Positions 37,086 through 45,949 of a DNA stretch of 64,000 bases are shown here, piece by piece (the stretch's first letter is position 1; each line of letters begins with the position of its first letter). Both the position numbers and the translations under genes were made by a program. The notes under the pieces are model-generated. The model was not told the DNA's origin. It did not search any database and saw only the letters and a program-made list of their open reading frames with translations. The stretch is from Planktotalea frisia (GTDB lineage: Bacteria > Pseudomonadota > Alphaproteobacteria > Rhodobacterales > Rhodobacteraceae), in the NCBI RefSeq assembly GCF_001890925.1, contig NZ_MLCB01000172.1, forward strand, positions 1 through 64,000. Reading direction: 5' to 3'.

Positions 37086-37246
37086 TATTCTTGCACCTCG
37101 CCACGTGGTGGTTCGTAGTCGCCGCGCGTTACTTTAACGACAGTAAGGCCAAAAATGATTGCAATAAAGCCGGCGAGCAAAAGCCCAACGCCTACATTGC
37201 GACCATATCGACGCGTATGGATTTCATGTCGCTTGCCGATTGCCAT
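37085..37246 (-). CDS. Small membrane protein of the cytochrome oxidase cluster (CoxF-like)
   Basis: A 53-residue ORF fitting exactly between ctaB and ctaG: its ATG overlaps the ctaB stop and its TAA overlaps the ctaG ATG, each by 1 nt (TAATG). It starts MAIGKRHEIHTRRYGRN, has one transmembrane helix (about 18-38, GVGLLLAGFIAIIFGLTVV) and a short charged tail ending PPRGEVQE. This position and form match the small CoxF-type protein seen in other alphaproteobacterial cta clusters. Its function is unclear but it probably belongs to oxidase assembly or stability. Confidence 0.8.
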   Translation of the reverse strand: MAIGKRHEIHTRRYGRNVGVGLLLAGFIAIIFGLTVVKVTRGDYEPPRGEVQE

Positions 37247-38184
37247 TACCAGCCCCCAAGACCAAAACGTTGCATTATCGCTTCAACCAAAATCACGCCG
37301 AAGTGGAGGAAGAGATAGAGCAAGGAAAGCTTGAAGAAACCGCGCTCAACTTTGAAGTTATCGACTTCGCTCATGTCTTCATCGCGGTTCAGAATGTCCC
37401 AAGCACCTTTTACGAAAAGAATATTTAGAACGATCGCGAAGGCCATATAGACTGGCCCCCCAATAGAGGTGACGCCTGCGCCCAGCGCAAGAATTGCGAG
37501 AAGAACCGTGTAAACGAAAATGTGGATTCGCGTGGAGCGGCGACCATGGGTCACGGTCAACATCGGAACTCCTGCGTGATCGTAATCTTTGCGCATGAAC
37601 AGTGCGAGCGCCCAGAAGTGCGGGGGCGTCCACATGAATGTCAGACAAAACATCAAGACAGACTCAATAGAAACGCCACCAGTTGCAACAGCCCAACCGA
37701 TCATTGGAGGAAAAGCACCAGCAGCGCCACCGATCACTATGTTTTGCGGCGTCCAACGCTTTAGCCACATGGTGTAGATCACCACGTAAAAGAAAATAGT
37801 GAAGCCCAGCAGCCCACCTGCAACCCAATTGGATGCTAAGCCAAGCATGACGGTAGAAAGACCAGACAGGGCAACACCAAAGCCAAGTGCTTCGCTTTCT
37901 GTAACCTTACCAGCAGGGATGGGGCGTTTGCGCGTACGCTTCATGATCGCGTCGATATCTGCGTCCCACCACATGTTCAGCGCACCCGATGCGCCACCAC
38001 CAATGGCAATGAACAAGATGGAGGCGAAAGCGATCATTGGATGAACAGGCGTTGGTGCAGCCAAAAGGCCAACCAGCGCGGTAAAGACCACAAGTGTCAT
38101 CACGCGCGGCTTCAAAAGTGCGAAGAAATCGCCGAAGCTTGCTTCAGGCGCTATGCTGGCACTGTTTGCGCTGGCGTCGCTCAT
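37246..38184 (-). CDS. ctaB: Protoheme IX farnesyltransferase (heme O synthase)
   Basis: Converts heme b to heme o, precursor of heme a for the oxidase. It has 312 residues from the ATG at 38184 with AAGAG upstream; a TTG five codons earlier is possible but less likely. About nine membrane helices are present. The prenyltransferase motifs NMWWDADIDAIMKRTRKRPI (near 98-117, with the Asp-rich site) and DYDHAGVPMLTVTHGRR are clear. The order ctaC-ctaB-small ORF-ctaG-ctaE makes the role certain. Confidence 0.95.
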   Translation of the reverse strand: MSDASANSASIAPEASFGDFFALLKPRVMTLVVFTALVGLLAAPTPVHPMIAFASILFIAIGGGASGALNMWWDADIDAIMKRTRKRPIPAGKVTESEALGFGVALSGLSTVMLGLASNWVAGGLLGFTIFFYVVIYTMWLKRWTPQNIVIGGAAGAFPPMIGWAVATGGVSIESVLMFCLTFMWTPPHFWALALFMRKDYDHAGVPMLTVTHGRRSTRIHIFVYTVLLAILALGAGVTSIGGPVYMAFAIVLNILFVKGAWDILNRDEDMSEVDNFKVERGFFKLSLLYLFLHFGVILVEAIMQRFGLGGW

Positions 38185-38257
38185 CGTGATCTCTTTCAAA
38201 AATCGTTGCGTCGGATCGCGCGACGGTTGCCCCGCGCGCGATCATCGTAGCTTGAGT

Positions 38258-39100
38258 TTAGTCAGCTTCTGCGACCTTGAAGGGCTGCGGGACACCCGCA
38301 TACTCTTCAATCGCGCCGTTCAGCCACTCTTGATAAGCTTCTTCGCTCACCACTTTAACCGTGATCGGCATGTAGGCGTGGTCTTTGCCGCAAAGCTCGG
38401 AACATTGACCAAAGTAGATGCCTTCTTTCTCAGCCGCGAACCAAAGCTGCGCGATACGCCCTGGGACCGCATCTTGCTTCACGCCAAACGCAGGAATGGT
38501 CCAAGCGTGGATCACATCGGCACCTGTCACGTTCATAACAATGGTCTTACCAACAGGTACGACAACGGCTGTGTCCGTCGCGAGAAGATACTGCTCAGGG
38601 GCGTAACCCGCATCGGCAAGTTCTTCTTTGCCAAGCATGAAACTATCAAAGCCAAACTCGTGATCGACATATTCATAACCCCAATACCACTGGTAGCCTG
38701 TGACTTTGATCGTGATGTCTGCTTTCGGAATTTCTTGCTGTTTGAACAAGATCGGCAAGGAAAATGCACCGATAAAGACCAGAACGACGATTGGGATGAT
38801 CGTCCATGCCACTTCAACAGGAGAGTTGTGGGTGAATGTGCCCGGCGTCGGGTTTGCTTTACGGTTGTAACGCACGATGCAGTAGATGATCAGGCCGGTT
38901 ACAAACAAAGTAATGATGGTGATGATGATATTTAGCATCCCATCAAGCCATTGGATATCGCGCATAAGTTCTGTCGCAGCTGGCTGGAAGCCAATGCCGC
39001 CTGGGATCGGCTGGCCGATCACCTCGAGACCTTCCTGCGCCATGGCAGGAACCGCTGCGAATGCTGCCAAAAGGCCGGAGAGAGTTGTTTTCAGTTGCAT
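38258..39100 (-). CDS. ctaC: Cytochrome c oxidase subunit II
   Basis: Receives electrons from cytochrome c through the CuA centre. It has 280 residues. A signal peptide ([21 protein letters not shown]) precedes two transmembrane helices (about 50-75 and 95-118). The CuA ligands are visible in IHAWTIPAF and [14 protein letters not shown] (two Cys, His, Met). The aromatic YQWYWGYEY patch for cytochrome c electron entry is near 135. It is first in the cta run, divergent from tldD. Confidence 0.96.
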   Translation of the reverse strand: MQLKTTLSGLLAAFAAVPAMAQEGLEVIGQPIPGGIGFQPAATELMRDIQWLDGMLNIIITIITLFVTGLIIYCIVRYNRKANPTPGTFTHNSPVEVAWTIIPIVVLVFIGAFSLPILFKQQEIPKADITIKVTGYQWYWGYEYVDHEFGFDSFMLGKEELADAGYAPEQYLLATDTAVVVPVGKTIVMNVTGADVIHAWTIPAFGVKQDAVPGRIAQLWFAAEKEGIYFGQCSELCGKDHAYMPITVKVVSEEAYQEWLNGAIEEYAGVPQPFKVAEAD

Positions 39101-39308
39101 AGTACACCCTGATCGATAGTGGCAAAACGCCAGTCAAATCTGTTATAGTCGTTCGCATTCAAGTAAACGTCCCTGCCCTTCCGAGATGGCGAGTCACGGA
39201 CGTTGTCTTTGAGCTGTTTAAAACCATATCCTTACTACTAAATAAAGACTAGGCGTTGCGGCAAACGGACGCTTCTAAGATTTTGCTAAAATACGAGAGA
39301 TAAACCGC
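39101..39308. promoter_or_regulatory. Divergent promoter region of ctaC and tldD
   Basis: These 208 nt carry no ORF I trust. They should hold the promoters for the cytochrome oxidase operon (minus) and tldD (plus). A GACTATAAC on the minus strand about 40 nt before ctaC could be a -10 region, but I see no convincing -35. The A/T-rich centre (39220-39250) is unlike the flanking coding DNA. Confidence 0.4.
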
Positions 39309-40730
39309 ATGACGCATCAACCCTTTCGCCCTTTTCAGGATAACTTTTCTAGAGAAGGCGCTTTGAAAATCTTGCAAAACGCCTGTGCTGGGGCGGATGA
39401 CGGCGAATTGTTTATCGAGCGCCGCACGTCTGAGGGCTTGGTGTTCGATGATGGAAAGCTGAAAAATGCGTCTTATGACGCATCGGAGGGCTTTGGTCTG
39501 CGCGCGGTTTTAGGCGAGGTTGCTGGTTATGCGCATTCAACCGAAGTGTCAGAGTCGGCACTGTTACGTGCATCTGAAACTGCGCGACTGGCTGTAGGTG
39601 CCGGTGGCGGTAGCCTCGCGGATGCCCCGCGAGCAACGAACACCAAGCTATACAAAGACGTAGATCCAATTTCAGAGGTCACGTTCAGCGCAAAGCTCGA
39701 CACGTTGCGCGAAATAGATGCCTTCTTGCGCGACCTTGATTCGCGTGTCGTTCAGGTCAGCGCTTCGATCGCGGCCTCTTTGCAAGAAGTGATCATTTTG
39801 CGCCCAGATGGGGCTGAGGTAAGTGATACACGCCCCATGACACGTGTGAATGTGTCTGTGATCGTTGAACAAAACGGACGTCGCGAGAGTGGTTCTGCTG
39901 GCGGTGGCGGACGCATCTCGCTAGGCGGTTTGATCACGCGCGACGATTGGCAGCCCAAAGCACGCGAAGCTTTACGTGTCGCATTGGTAAACCTAGAAGC
40001 GGTCCCTGCCCCCGCTGGCGTCATGGATGTGGTGCTTGGCCCCGGTTGGCCCGGTATTTTATTGCATGAAGCAGTCGGTCACGGGCTGGAGGGTGATTTT
40101 AATCGCAAAGGCTCGAGTGCGTTTTCTGGGCTTGTAGGGCAGCGTGTGGCGTCTAAAGGCGTGACCGTTCTCGATGATGGGACCATCCCTGATCGTCGCG
40201 GATCGATCACGATTGATGACGAAGGCACGCCCTCGGCAAAGAACGTGTTGATCGAGGACGGTATTTTGGTTGGATACATGCAAGATCGTCAGAACGCGCG
40301 CTTGATGGGCGTAGAGCCGACAGGCAACGGGCGACGCGAAAGCTACGCACACCCGCCAATGCCGCGTATGACCAATACCTATATGTTGGGCGGCGATTCT
40401 GATCCTGCGGACATTGTCGCGGGTCTAAAAGACGGAATTTATGCTGTCGGGTTTGGCGGCGGTCAGGTTGATATAACCAATGGAAAATTCGTGTTCTCAT
40501 GCACGGAAGCCTACCGCGTTGAAAACGGTCAAATTGGCGCGCCTGTCAAGGGAGCCACATTGATCGGTGATGGCGCGACAGCCATGCAGCAAATCAGAGC
40601 TTTGGGCAACGACATGGCGCTCGATCCGGGCATGGGTAACTGTGGAAAAGCGGGCCAGTGGGTGCCTGTGGGGGTTGGGCAACCGACGCTTTTGATTGGC
40701 GGTTTAACAGTTGGTGGCGCTGGCTCCTAA
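39309..40730 (+). CDS. tldD: Metalloprotease TldD
   Basis: One half of the TldD/TldE metallopeptidase, which degrades or matures small peptides. It has 473 residues. The zinc motif is HEAVGHGLEGDFNRKGSS (HExxxH, near 252-257). The C-terminal glycine-rich segment FGGGQVDITNGKFVFSCTEA and the ending GLTVGGAGS are typical. A tldE/pmbA partner is not in this window, which is common because the genes are often unlinked. Confidence 0.94.
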   Translation: MTHQPFRPFQDNFSREGALKILQNACAGADDGELFIERRTSEGLVFDDGKLKNASYDASEGFGLRAVLGEVAGYAHSTEVSESALLRASETARLAVGAGGGSLADAPRATNTKLYKDVDPISEVTFSAKLDTLREIDAFLRDLDSRVVQVSASIAASLQEVIILRPDGAEVSDTRPMTRVNVSVIVEQNGRRESGSAGGGGRISLGGLITRDDWQPKAREALRVALVNLEAVPAPAGVMDVVLGPGWPGILLHEAVGHGLEGDFNRKGSSAFSGLVGQRVASKGVTVLDDGTIPDRRGSITIDDEGTPSAKNVLIEDGILVGYMQDRQNARLMGVEPTGNGRRESYAHPPMPRMTNTYMLGGDSDPADIVAGLKDGIYAVGFGGGQVDITNGKFVFSCTEAYRVENGQIGAPVKGATLIGDGATAMQQIRALGNDMALDPGMGNCGKAGQWVPVGVGQPTLLIGGLTVGGAGS

Positions 40731-40758
40731 GGGTTTAAGTCAAACTATCTGAGTTCAG

Positions 40759-40773
40759 TTTACGCGCTATTAA
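40759..40773. promoter_or_regulatory. Candidate CtrA-binding site upstream of dprA
   Basis: TTTA-N7-TTAA (TTTA CGCGCTA TTAA) matches the CtrA full-site pattern TTAA-N7-TTAA at 7 of 8 fixed bases and continues into AAC. It lies 45-59 nt before the dprA ATG. In Rhodobacter capsulatus, competence-type genes including dprA depend on CtrA, so the placement makes sense. Confidence 0.45.
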
Positions 40774-40817
40774 CCTCGGCTCTGCTAGGTCTGATTCTGC
40801 AAGCAGACGGAGCCGAG

Positions 40818-41966
40818 ATGAACGTGCATATCCATTCTTCCACTCACCCCCTACTCCCACCCGCCACGGAAGAAGAGCGTATTGATTGGCTTCGTCTCTT
40901 GCGTTCTCGCCGCGTTGGAATCGCTACATTCTATCGATTGCTTGAAGAACACGGCAGCGCGTCCAAGGCGTTGAGCGCTTTACCGGAAATTGCGTCTAAA
41001 GCCGGTATGACCAAATATTCGGCGGCCACGCACGAGAGTGCAGAACGTGAATTACAGGCAGGCCTTCTAAGCGGCGCGCATTTAGTGTGTCGCGGTGAGC
41101 GTCGATATCCGCGTTTGCTGGCTGAAATCCCAGATGCACCGCCGATGCTTTGGCTGCGTGGACATACGGACGTGTTAACGCGACCGATGGTTGCGATTGT
41201 TGGCGCGCGTAACGCATCTTCCTTGGGAACGCGTATGGCGCGCGCTTTGGCTGGCGAACTGGCCGAGGCCGGATATGTCGTTGTCTCAGGCCTTGCGCGC
41301 GGCATCGATACTTGCGCGCATCTCGCAGCTGCGAACTCAGGGTCCATCGCGGTCCTTGCAGGCGGAGTTGATCAAATCTATCCTGCAGAAAACTTGGCCC
41401 TTGCCGAAAGCCTTTTAAAGGCTGGCGCGCTTATTTCAGAGCAACCCATTGGCATGGCTCCTATCGCGCGACATTTTCCGATGCGAAATCGGATTATTTC
41501 AGGTCTATGCAGCGCCAGCGTTGTTGTCGAGGCTGCTGGCAAATCCGGCAGCTTGATCACCGCACGCGGCGCGCTTGATCAAGGGCGTGATGTGCTCGCA
41601 GTGCCGGGACATCCTTTTGATGCGCGTGCATCTGGGTGCAACATGTTGATCCGCGATGGTGCAACACTCGTGCGCGGCGCTGAAGATATTATCACGATGC
41701 TGGAAGCCCAAAATAACGTTATTGATGAGAGCGACGTGCAAATACCGTTACCGCTTGAGCAAAATGTGCCTGAAACGCGAAGCCTCTCTGAAACGAATAA
41801 ATTGCATCAACAGATTCTAGACAGCCTCGGGCCAAGTCCTATCGCGGAAGATCAGCTTTTGCGCGATATTGGCGCGCAAACGAGCCGGATGATCCCCATT
41901 CTTACCAACCTCGAAATGGATGGCCAAATCAGACGTGCGCCCGGTGGTATGATAAGTCGCGCTTAG
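40818..41966 (+). CDS. dprA: DNA-processing protein DprA
   Basis: Binds incoming single-stranded DNA and loads RecA during natural transformation; in Rhodobacterales it is also linked to uptake of gene-transfer-agent DNA. It has 382 residues. The Rossmann-like core holds IVGARNASSLGTRMARALAG near 130-149, VVSGLARGIDTCAH, FPMRNRIISGL and SLITARGALDQGRDV. The last 60 residues form the winged-helix domain (ILDSLGPSPIAEDQLLRDIG). Its stop overlaps the convergent small secreted-protein gene by 4 nt. No other competence gene is nearby. Confidence 0.95.
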   Translation: MNVHIHSSTHPLLPPATEEERIDWLRLLRSRRVGIATFYRLLEEHGSASKALSALPEIASKAGMTKYSAATHESAERELQAGLLSGAHLVCRGERRYPRLLAEIPDAPPMLWLRGHTDVLTRPMVAIVGARNASSLGTRMARALAGELAEAGYVVVSGLARGIDTCAHLAAANSGSIAVLAGGVDQIYPAENLALAESLLKAGALISEQPIGMAPIARHFPMRNRIISGLCSASVVVEAAGKSGSLITARGALDQGRDVLAVPGHPFDARASGCNMLIRDGATLVRGAEDIITMLEAQNNVIDESDVQIPLPLEQNVPETRSLSETNKLHQQILDSLGPSPIAEDQLLRDIGAQTSRMIPILTNLEMDGQIRRAPGGMISRA

Positions 41967-42418
41967 TTGACGCCTTGGCAGTAGTCTTCGATCACTCTGC
42001 CGTAACGACGACAAAACGGACCATACGCAAACCAAAGATCCGTAGGCCCAATCGCCCAATGTACTGCCACCCACGTCTCACCAGAGCGCCGCAACAGTGC
42101 CTGCATGCTCGTGCCGTCCATGAAGTCCGGTTCAAGCGTGCCTTCTTTGAAGCCGGGGGTCGCATATAAATCAATTGCGCCGCCGCCCGGACGCTGGGCT
42201 TGCAAAGACGCAAAGCCAAACCGACCATCGACGCGCAAATCGTAAACGACAAATTCAATAGGCGCGCCAAGCTGTTCCTCTGCATGCGCGCGCACTGCAT
42301 CCAGCATCGCACTGCGCTCTTTCGTGCCACGCTCCGGTACTGAATATTCCGCCGTAAGTGGCATAGCGAGCAACAACGCCGCTGAAATTGAACTGTAAAT
42401 GATATTGCAAAAACGCAT
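41963..42418 (-). CDS. Small exported protein of unknown function
   Basis: A 151-residue protein I do not recognise. The ATG at 42418 has AAAGG at 9-nt spacing and gives a signal peptide (MRFCNIIYSSISAALLLAMP, cleavage near 23). The mature part is polar, with SAMLDAVRAHAEEQLGAP, FVVYDLRVDGRFGFASLQAQ, GETWVAVHWAIGPTDLWF and a C-terminal pair of cysteines (FCRRY...DYCQG) that may form a disulfide. This looks like a small periplasmic binding or inhibitor-like domain, but that is only impression. It converges on dprA (4-nt overlap). Confidence 0.65.
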   Translation of the reverse strand: MRFCNIIYSSISAALLLAMPLTAEYSVPERGTKERSAMLDAVRAHAEEQLGAPIEFVVYDLRVDGRFGFASLQAQRPGGGAIDLYATPGFKEGTLEPDFMDGTSMQALLRRSGETWVAVHWAIGPTDLWFAYGPFCRRYGRVIEDYCQGVN

Positions 42419-42603
42419 GAGATTTAGCCTTTTCATAAATGTATGCAAACACATTAGCGCAACGCCTACGGTGTTGTCTTGTTCCAATTAATACGGACAC
42501 TCGGCACAGTTTTAATCGTCGCGATTGACATTATGGGCTTTCCCCACACATGTAACGGACCCATAAGAAGCGAAATTCTTGAGAAGCGTCGTAAGGAAAT
42601 ATC

Positions 42604-45201
42604 ATGCCAGTTGTTGTTGTCGAATCCCCTGCTAAAGCCAAGACAATCAACAAGTATTTGGGACCCAACTACACCGTTCTCGCCTCTTACGGCCATGTTC
42701 GTGACTTGCCGCCAAAGGATGGATCTGTCGACACAGATGCCGATTTCGAGATGAAGTGGGAAATTGGCAATGATAGCAAAAAACATGTCAAAGCCATCGC
42801 GGACGCCTTGAAAGACGACAACGAACTCATTCTCGCGACCGACCCGGATCGCGAGGGCGAAGCGATCAGCTGGCATTTGCAAGAAGCCTTGACCAAGCGA
42901 AAATCCATCAAGAAAGACACGCCCGTTAGCCGCGTCGTATTCAATGCGATCACCAAAGCAGCTGTAACCGAAGCGATGAAAAATCCGCGTCAGGTCGATC
43001 AACCGCTTGTCGAAGCTTATTTGGCACGCCGCGCGTTGGACTATCTTGTGGGCTTTAATCTTTCGCCGGTTTTGTGGCGCAAACTGCCCGGCGCGCGCTC
43101 TGCGGGTCGCGTCCAGTCTGTTTGCTTGCGCATCATCGTTGAGCGCGAGCAAGAGATCGAAGCCTTTAACAACCGCGAGTACTGGTCCGTTAAGGCGCTG
43201 CTCGCGACCCCGCGCGGACAGGAATTTGAAGCACGTTTGACCGTTATGGGCGGCAAAAAGCTCGATAAATATGATCTTGCGAATGAGACGGCTGCGGAGC
43301 TGGCTGTTCAAGCGGTGACGTCACGCGCGCTCAAGGCGGTCTCCGTCGAAGCAAAACCAGCCGCGCGCAACCCCTCCGCGCCGTTTATGACGTCTACTTT
43401 GCAGCAAGAAGCCAGCCGCAAATTCGGCTTTGGTGCGCGTCAAACAATGAACGTCGCGCAGCGTCTCTATGAGGCGGGGCACATTACATATATGCGAACC
43501 GACGGCATCGACATGGCGCCCGAAGCGATCACAGAAACGCGCGATGCAATCAAGAACCGCTATGGCGATGAATATCTGCCAAGCAGCCCGCGCGAGTATA
43601 AGAACAAAGCCAAAAACGCTCAGGAAGCGCACGAATGTATTCGCCCGACCGTTCTGGAAAAAGACGCAGCAAGCTTAAAGCTTTCTGAGCCCGATCAGCG
43701 TAAGTTGTACGATCTCATCTGGAAACGCACGATTGCGTGCCAAATGGCCAGCGCAAAGATGGAGCGCACGACAGTTGATCTTGGCTCTGACGACGGTGAA
43801 GTCGTGATGCGTGCAACAGGGCAAGTTGTGTTGTTTGATGGCTTTATGAAAGTCTATGAAGAAGGTCGCGACGACGCTGTCGTGGACGATGATGACAAGC
43901 GCCTGCCGCAGATTGCGCAGGGTGATCCGATGGACAAACGCTCCATCTCGCCAGAGCAACATTTCACCCAACCCCCACCCCGCTATACAGAAGCCACGTT
44001 GGTCAAGCGCATGGAAGAGCTCGGCATTGGCCGCCCGTCGACCTATGCGTCTATCGTAACGACGATCCAAGATCGTGAATATGTGCGCAAGGACAAGAAC
44101 CGTCTTTATCCAGAGGACAAAGGCCGGATTGTTACCATCTTCCTGATGAATTTTTTCCGTCAATATGTAGGCTATGATTTTACCGCTGATCTGGAAAGCC
44201 AGCTTGATGATGTCTCCGCGGGCGAGGCCAATTACAAAGATATTCTCAGCAAGTTCTGGCGCGATTTTCACGCGGCGATTACTGAAACCTCTGAGCTGCG
44301 GATTTCCGAAGTACTTGATGTGCTCGACGCCGCGCTGACGCCACAACTTTATCCACCTCGCGAAGACGGCACAGATCCACGGATTTGCCCGAAGTGTGGG
44401 CTTGGCAGCCTGCACCTGAAAACATCGCGTACTGGCGGTTTTGTGGGCTGCGGCAATTATCCCGAGTGCACCTACACGCGCCCAATCGCAGGCGAGGGCG
44501 CGGATGGTGACGAACGTGTACTTGGCGAAGATGCGGGCGATGAAATCTGGCTGAAGACTGGTCGTTTTGGCCCCTACGTGCAGCGTGGAGAGCCGACACC
44601 AGAGAACAAAAAACCACCTCGCGCATCCTTGCCGCGCGGATGGGAAAAAGATGACATGGATCTCGCGAAAGCGTTGACCTTGCTCAGCCTGCCCCGCGAA
44701 ATTGGTGACCATCCTGAGGGCGGTATGATCAAATCGAACTTTGGTCGCTTTGGTCCGTACATTATGCATCAAGGGCCTGAGGACGCGAAACCTGTTTATG
44801 TGAATGTCAAAGATCCGAATGATGTCTTTGAAATTGGCATGAACCGTGCGGTTGAACTGCTCGCTGAAAAGCGTGCGAACCCTGGACGTCGTGGTGGCGG
44901 GACGGCAGCGAAACCGCTGAAAGAGTTGGGTGAACATCCTAGCGATGGTGGCCCAGTCAATGTTATGGAAGGGCGTTATGGCCCTTATGTGAAGTGGGAA
45001 AAGATCAACGCAACGATCCCCAAAGGGACCGAACCTGCGGATGTGACCATGGAAATGGCCGTTGAATTGATCACCGAGCGTGCGGCCAAAAGCGGCAAGA
45101 AAAAAGCCGCGCCCAAGAAAAAGGCAGCGCCTAAAAAGAAACCTGCTGCAAAAAAGCCCGCGGCCAAGAAGAAACCCGCTGCGAAGAAAGACGCCGACTA
45201 G
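42604..45201 (+). CDS. topA: DNA topoisomerase I
   Basis: Type IA topoisomerase relaxing negative supercoils, 865 residues. The Toprim domain has VESPAKAKTI at 6-15 and the metal site ATDPDREGEA at 78-87. The catalytic tyrosine is Tyr296 in HITYMRTDG. One zinc-ribbon (CPKCGLGSLHLKTSRTGG with GCGNYPEC) is near 598-625, followed by repeat-like C-terminal domains (KTGRFGPYVQ, SNFGRFGPYIM, MEGRYGPYVK). The last 40 residues are a lysine/alanine/proline tail like histone H1, which is common in alphaproteobacterial TopA and may aid DNA binding. A terminator follows. Confidence 0.96.
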   Translation: MPVVVVESPAKAKTINKYLGPNYTVLASYGHVRDLPPKDGSVDTDADFEMKWEIGNDSKKHVKAIADALKDDNELILATDPDREGEAISWHLQEALTKRKSIKKDTPVSRVVFNAITKAAVTEAMKNPRQVDQPLVEAYLARRALDYLVGFNLSPVLWRKLPGARSAGRVQSVCLRIIVEREQEIEAFNNREYWSVKALLATPRGQEFEARLTVMGGKKLDKYDLANETAAELAVQAVTSRALKAVSVEAKPAARNPSAPFMTSTLQQEASRKFGFGARQTMNVAQRLYEAGHITYMRTDGIDMAPEAITETRDAIKNRYGDEYLPSSPREYKNKAKNAQEAHECIRPTVLEKDAASLKLSEPDQRKLYDLIWKRTIACQMASAKMERTTVDLGSDDGEVVMRATGQVVLFDGFMKVYEEGRDDAVVDDDDKRLPQIAQGDPMDKRSISPEQHFTQPPPRYTEATLVKRMEELGIGRPSTYASIVTTIQDREYVRKDKNRLYPEDKGRIVTIFLMNFFRQYVGYDFTADLESQLDDVSAGEANYKDILSKFWRDFHAAITETSELRISEVLDVLDAALTPQLYPPREDGTDPRICPKCGLGSLHLKTSRTGGFVGCGNYPECTYTRPIAGEGADGDERVLGEDAGDEIWLKTGRFGPYVQRGEPTPENKKPPRASLPRGWEKDDMDLAKALTLLSLPREIGDHPEGGMIKSNFGRFGPYIMHQGPEDAKPVYVNVKDPNDVFEIGMNRAVELLAEKRANPGRRGGGTAAKPLKELGEHPSDGGPVNVMEGRYGPYVKWEKINATIPKGTEPADVTMEMAVELITERAAKSGKKKAAPKKKAAPKKKPAAKKPAAKKKPAAKKDAD

Positions 45202-45246
45202 GCCTGTTAACTCAAACGTGAATAGCAAATGATCGCACATTCTGAG

Positions 45247-45272
45247 AAGGCTGCATGAGAATGCAGCTTTTT
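45247..45272 (+). terminator. Intrinsic terminator after topA
   Basis: GGCTGCAT pairs with ATGCAGCT around a GAGA loop, extended by A-T pairs (45247-45256 with 45261-45270), and runs into TTTTT. It ends 14 nt before the next start codon. Confidence 0.85.
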
Positions 45273-45286
45273 CTGTGTGAGGTCCT

Positions 45287-45862
45287 ATGACAAATTCTAA
45301 ATATTCCCGCCGTGCCACGTTATTGGGCTTGAGTGCAGCACTCGCAGCGCCCGGCATCGCACGCGCGCAACTCTTGACGCCAAACCCTGTTGCTCCTGCG
45401 CGGCGAAATGCGTCTAGCTTTGTCACTCAAAATTGGCGCGACCACTTTAAAACATTGGGCAAAGGGGTGATCGTCGCCGACACCTTCTCGCGCGCGCTAC
45501 ATTATTGGAACGCTGACGGATCTGACTATCGCATCTACCCAACATCAGTACCGATGACCGATGATCTCACGAAACGTGGGTACACAGAAATCGTGCGCAA
45601 GAAAGTTGGCCCCACGTGGACGCCGACCAAATCCATGCGAGAGCGCGACCCGACGTTGCCCGACTTTATGTAAGCTGGCACAGATAACCCACTTGGCACC
45701 CACGCGATGTATCTCAGCTGGCCTGCCTATTTGATCCACGGCACCCATGATACGCGCAAGATTGGACGGCGGTCTTCGTCTGGTTGCATCGGCCTATATA
45801 ATGAGAAGATCGCTGAACTGTTCGAGATTACACCGATTGGCACACAGGTACGCGTCCTTTAA
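45287..45862 (+). pseudogene. L,D-transpeptidase (YkuD family), disrupted by an in-frame stop
   Basis: The first 128 codons encode a signal-bearing protein (MTNSKYSRRATLLGLSAALA, Tat-like RR, then AAPGIARAQ) and the front of a YkuD peptidoglycan transpeptidase (IVRKKVGPTWTPTKSMRERD). A TAA at 45671-45673 then interrupts it. Exactly in frame, the rest of the domain continues to a second TAA at 45860-45862: NPLGTHAMYLSWPAYLIHGT and GRRSSSGCIGLYNE. The catalytic histidine (IHGTHD) and cysteine (SSGC) lie after the stop, so the short product cannot be active. The Arg normally following GCI is Gly, a second lesion consistent with decay. A sequencing error would explain the stop but less easily both changes. 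Confidence 0.85.
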
Positions 45863-45949
45863 GCGCGCCGCAGCGCAGCATTAACATTGACTCTCTCTTG
45901 ACCCTTCGTCACACATCCTCGCGATACCAAAGGTCAGGAGAATATACTC

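Noticed and set aside
42525-42556. TTGACA -35-like box before topA
   Set aside because: The -35 hexamer is perfect but no -10 box of acceptable quality lies 16-18 nt downstream, so I did not list it as a promoter.
42466-43311. 281-residue minus-strand ORF spanning the topA promoter and 5' end
   Set aside because: It crosses the topA promoter and lies opposite the Toprim domain; no motif and no plausible neighbours.
45114-45198. Repetitive Lys-Ala-Pro codons at the end of topA as a possible repeat element
   Set aside because: It is in frame and encodes the known basic tail of alphaproteobacterial TopA; not a mobile or tandem DNA element.
43675-45426. 583-residue ORF on the minus strand opposite topA
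   Set aside because: Topoisomerase I is certain on the other strand with all motifs; the antisense ORF has no known domain and arises from codon bias.
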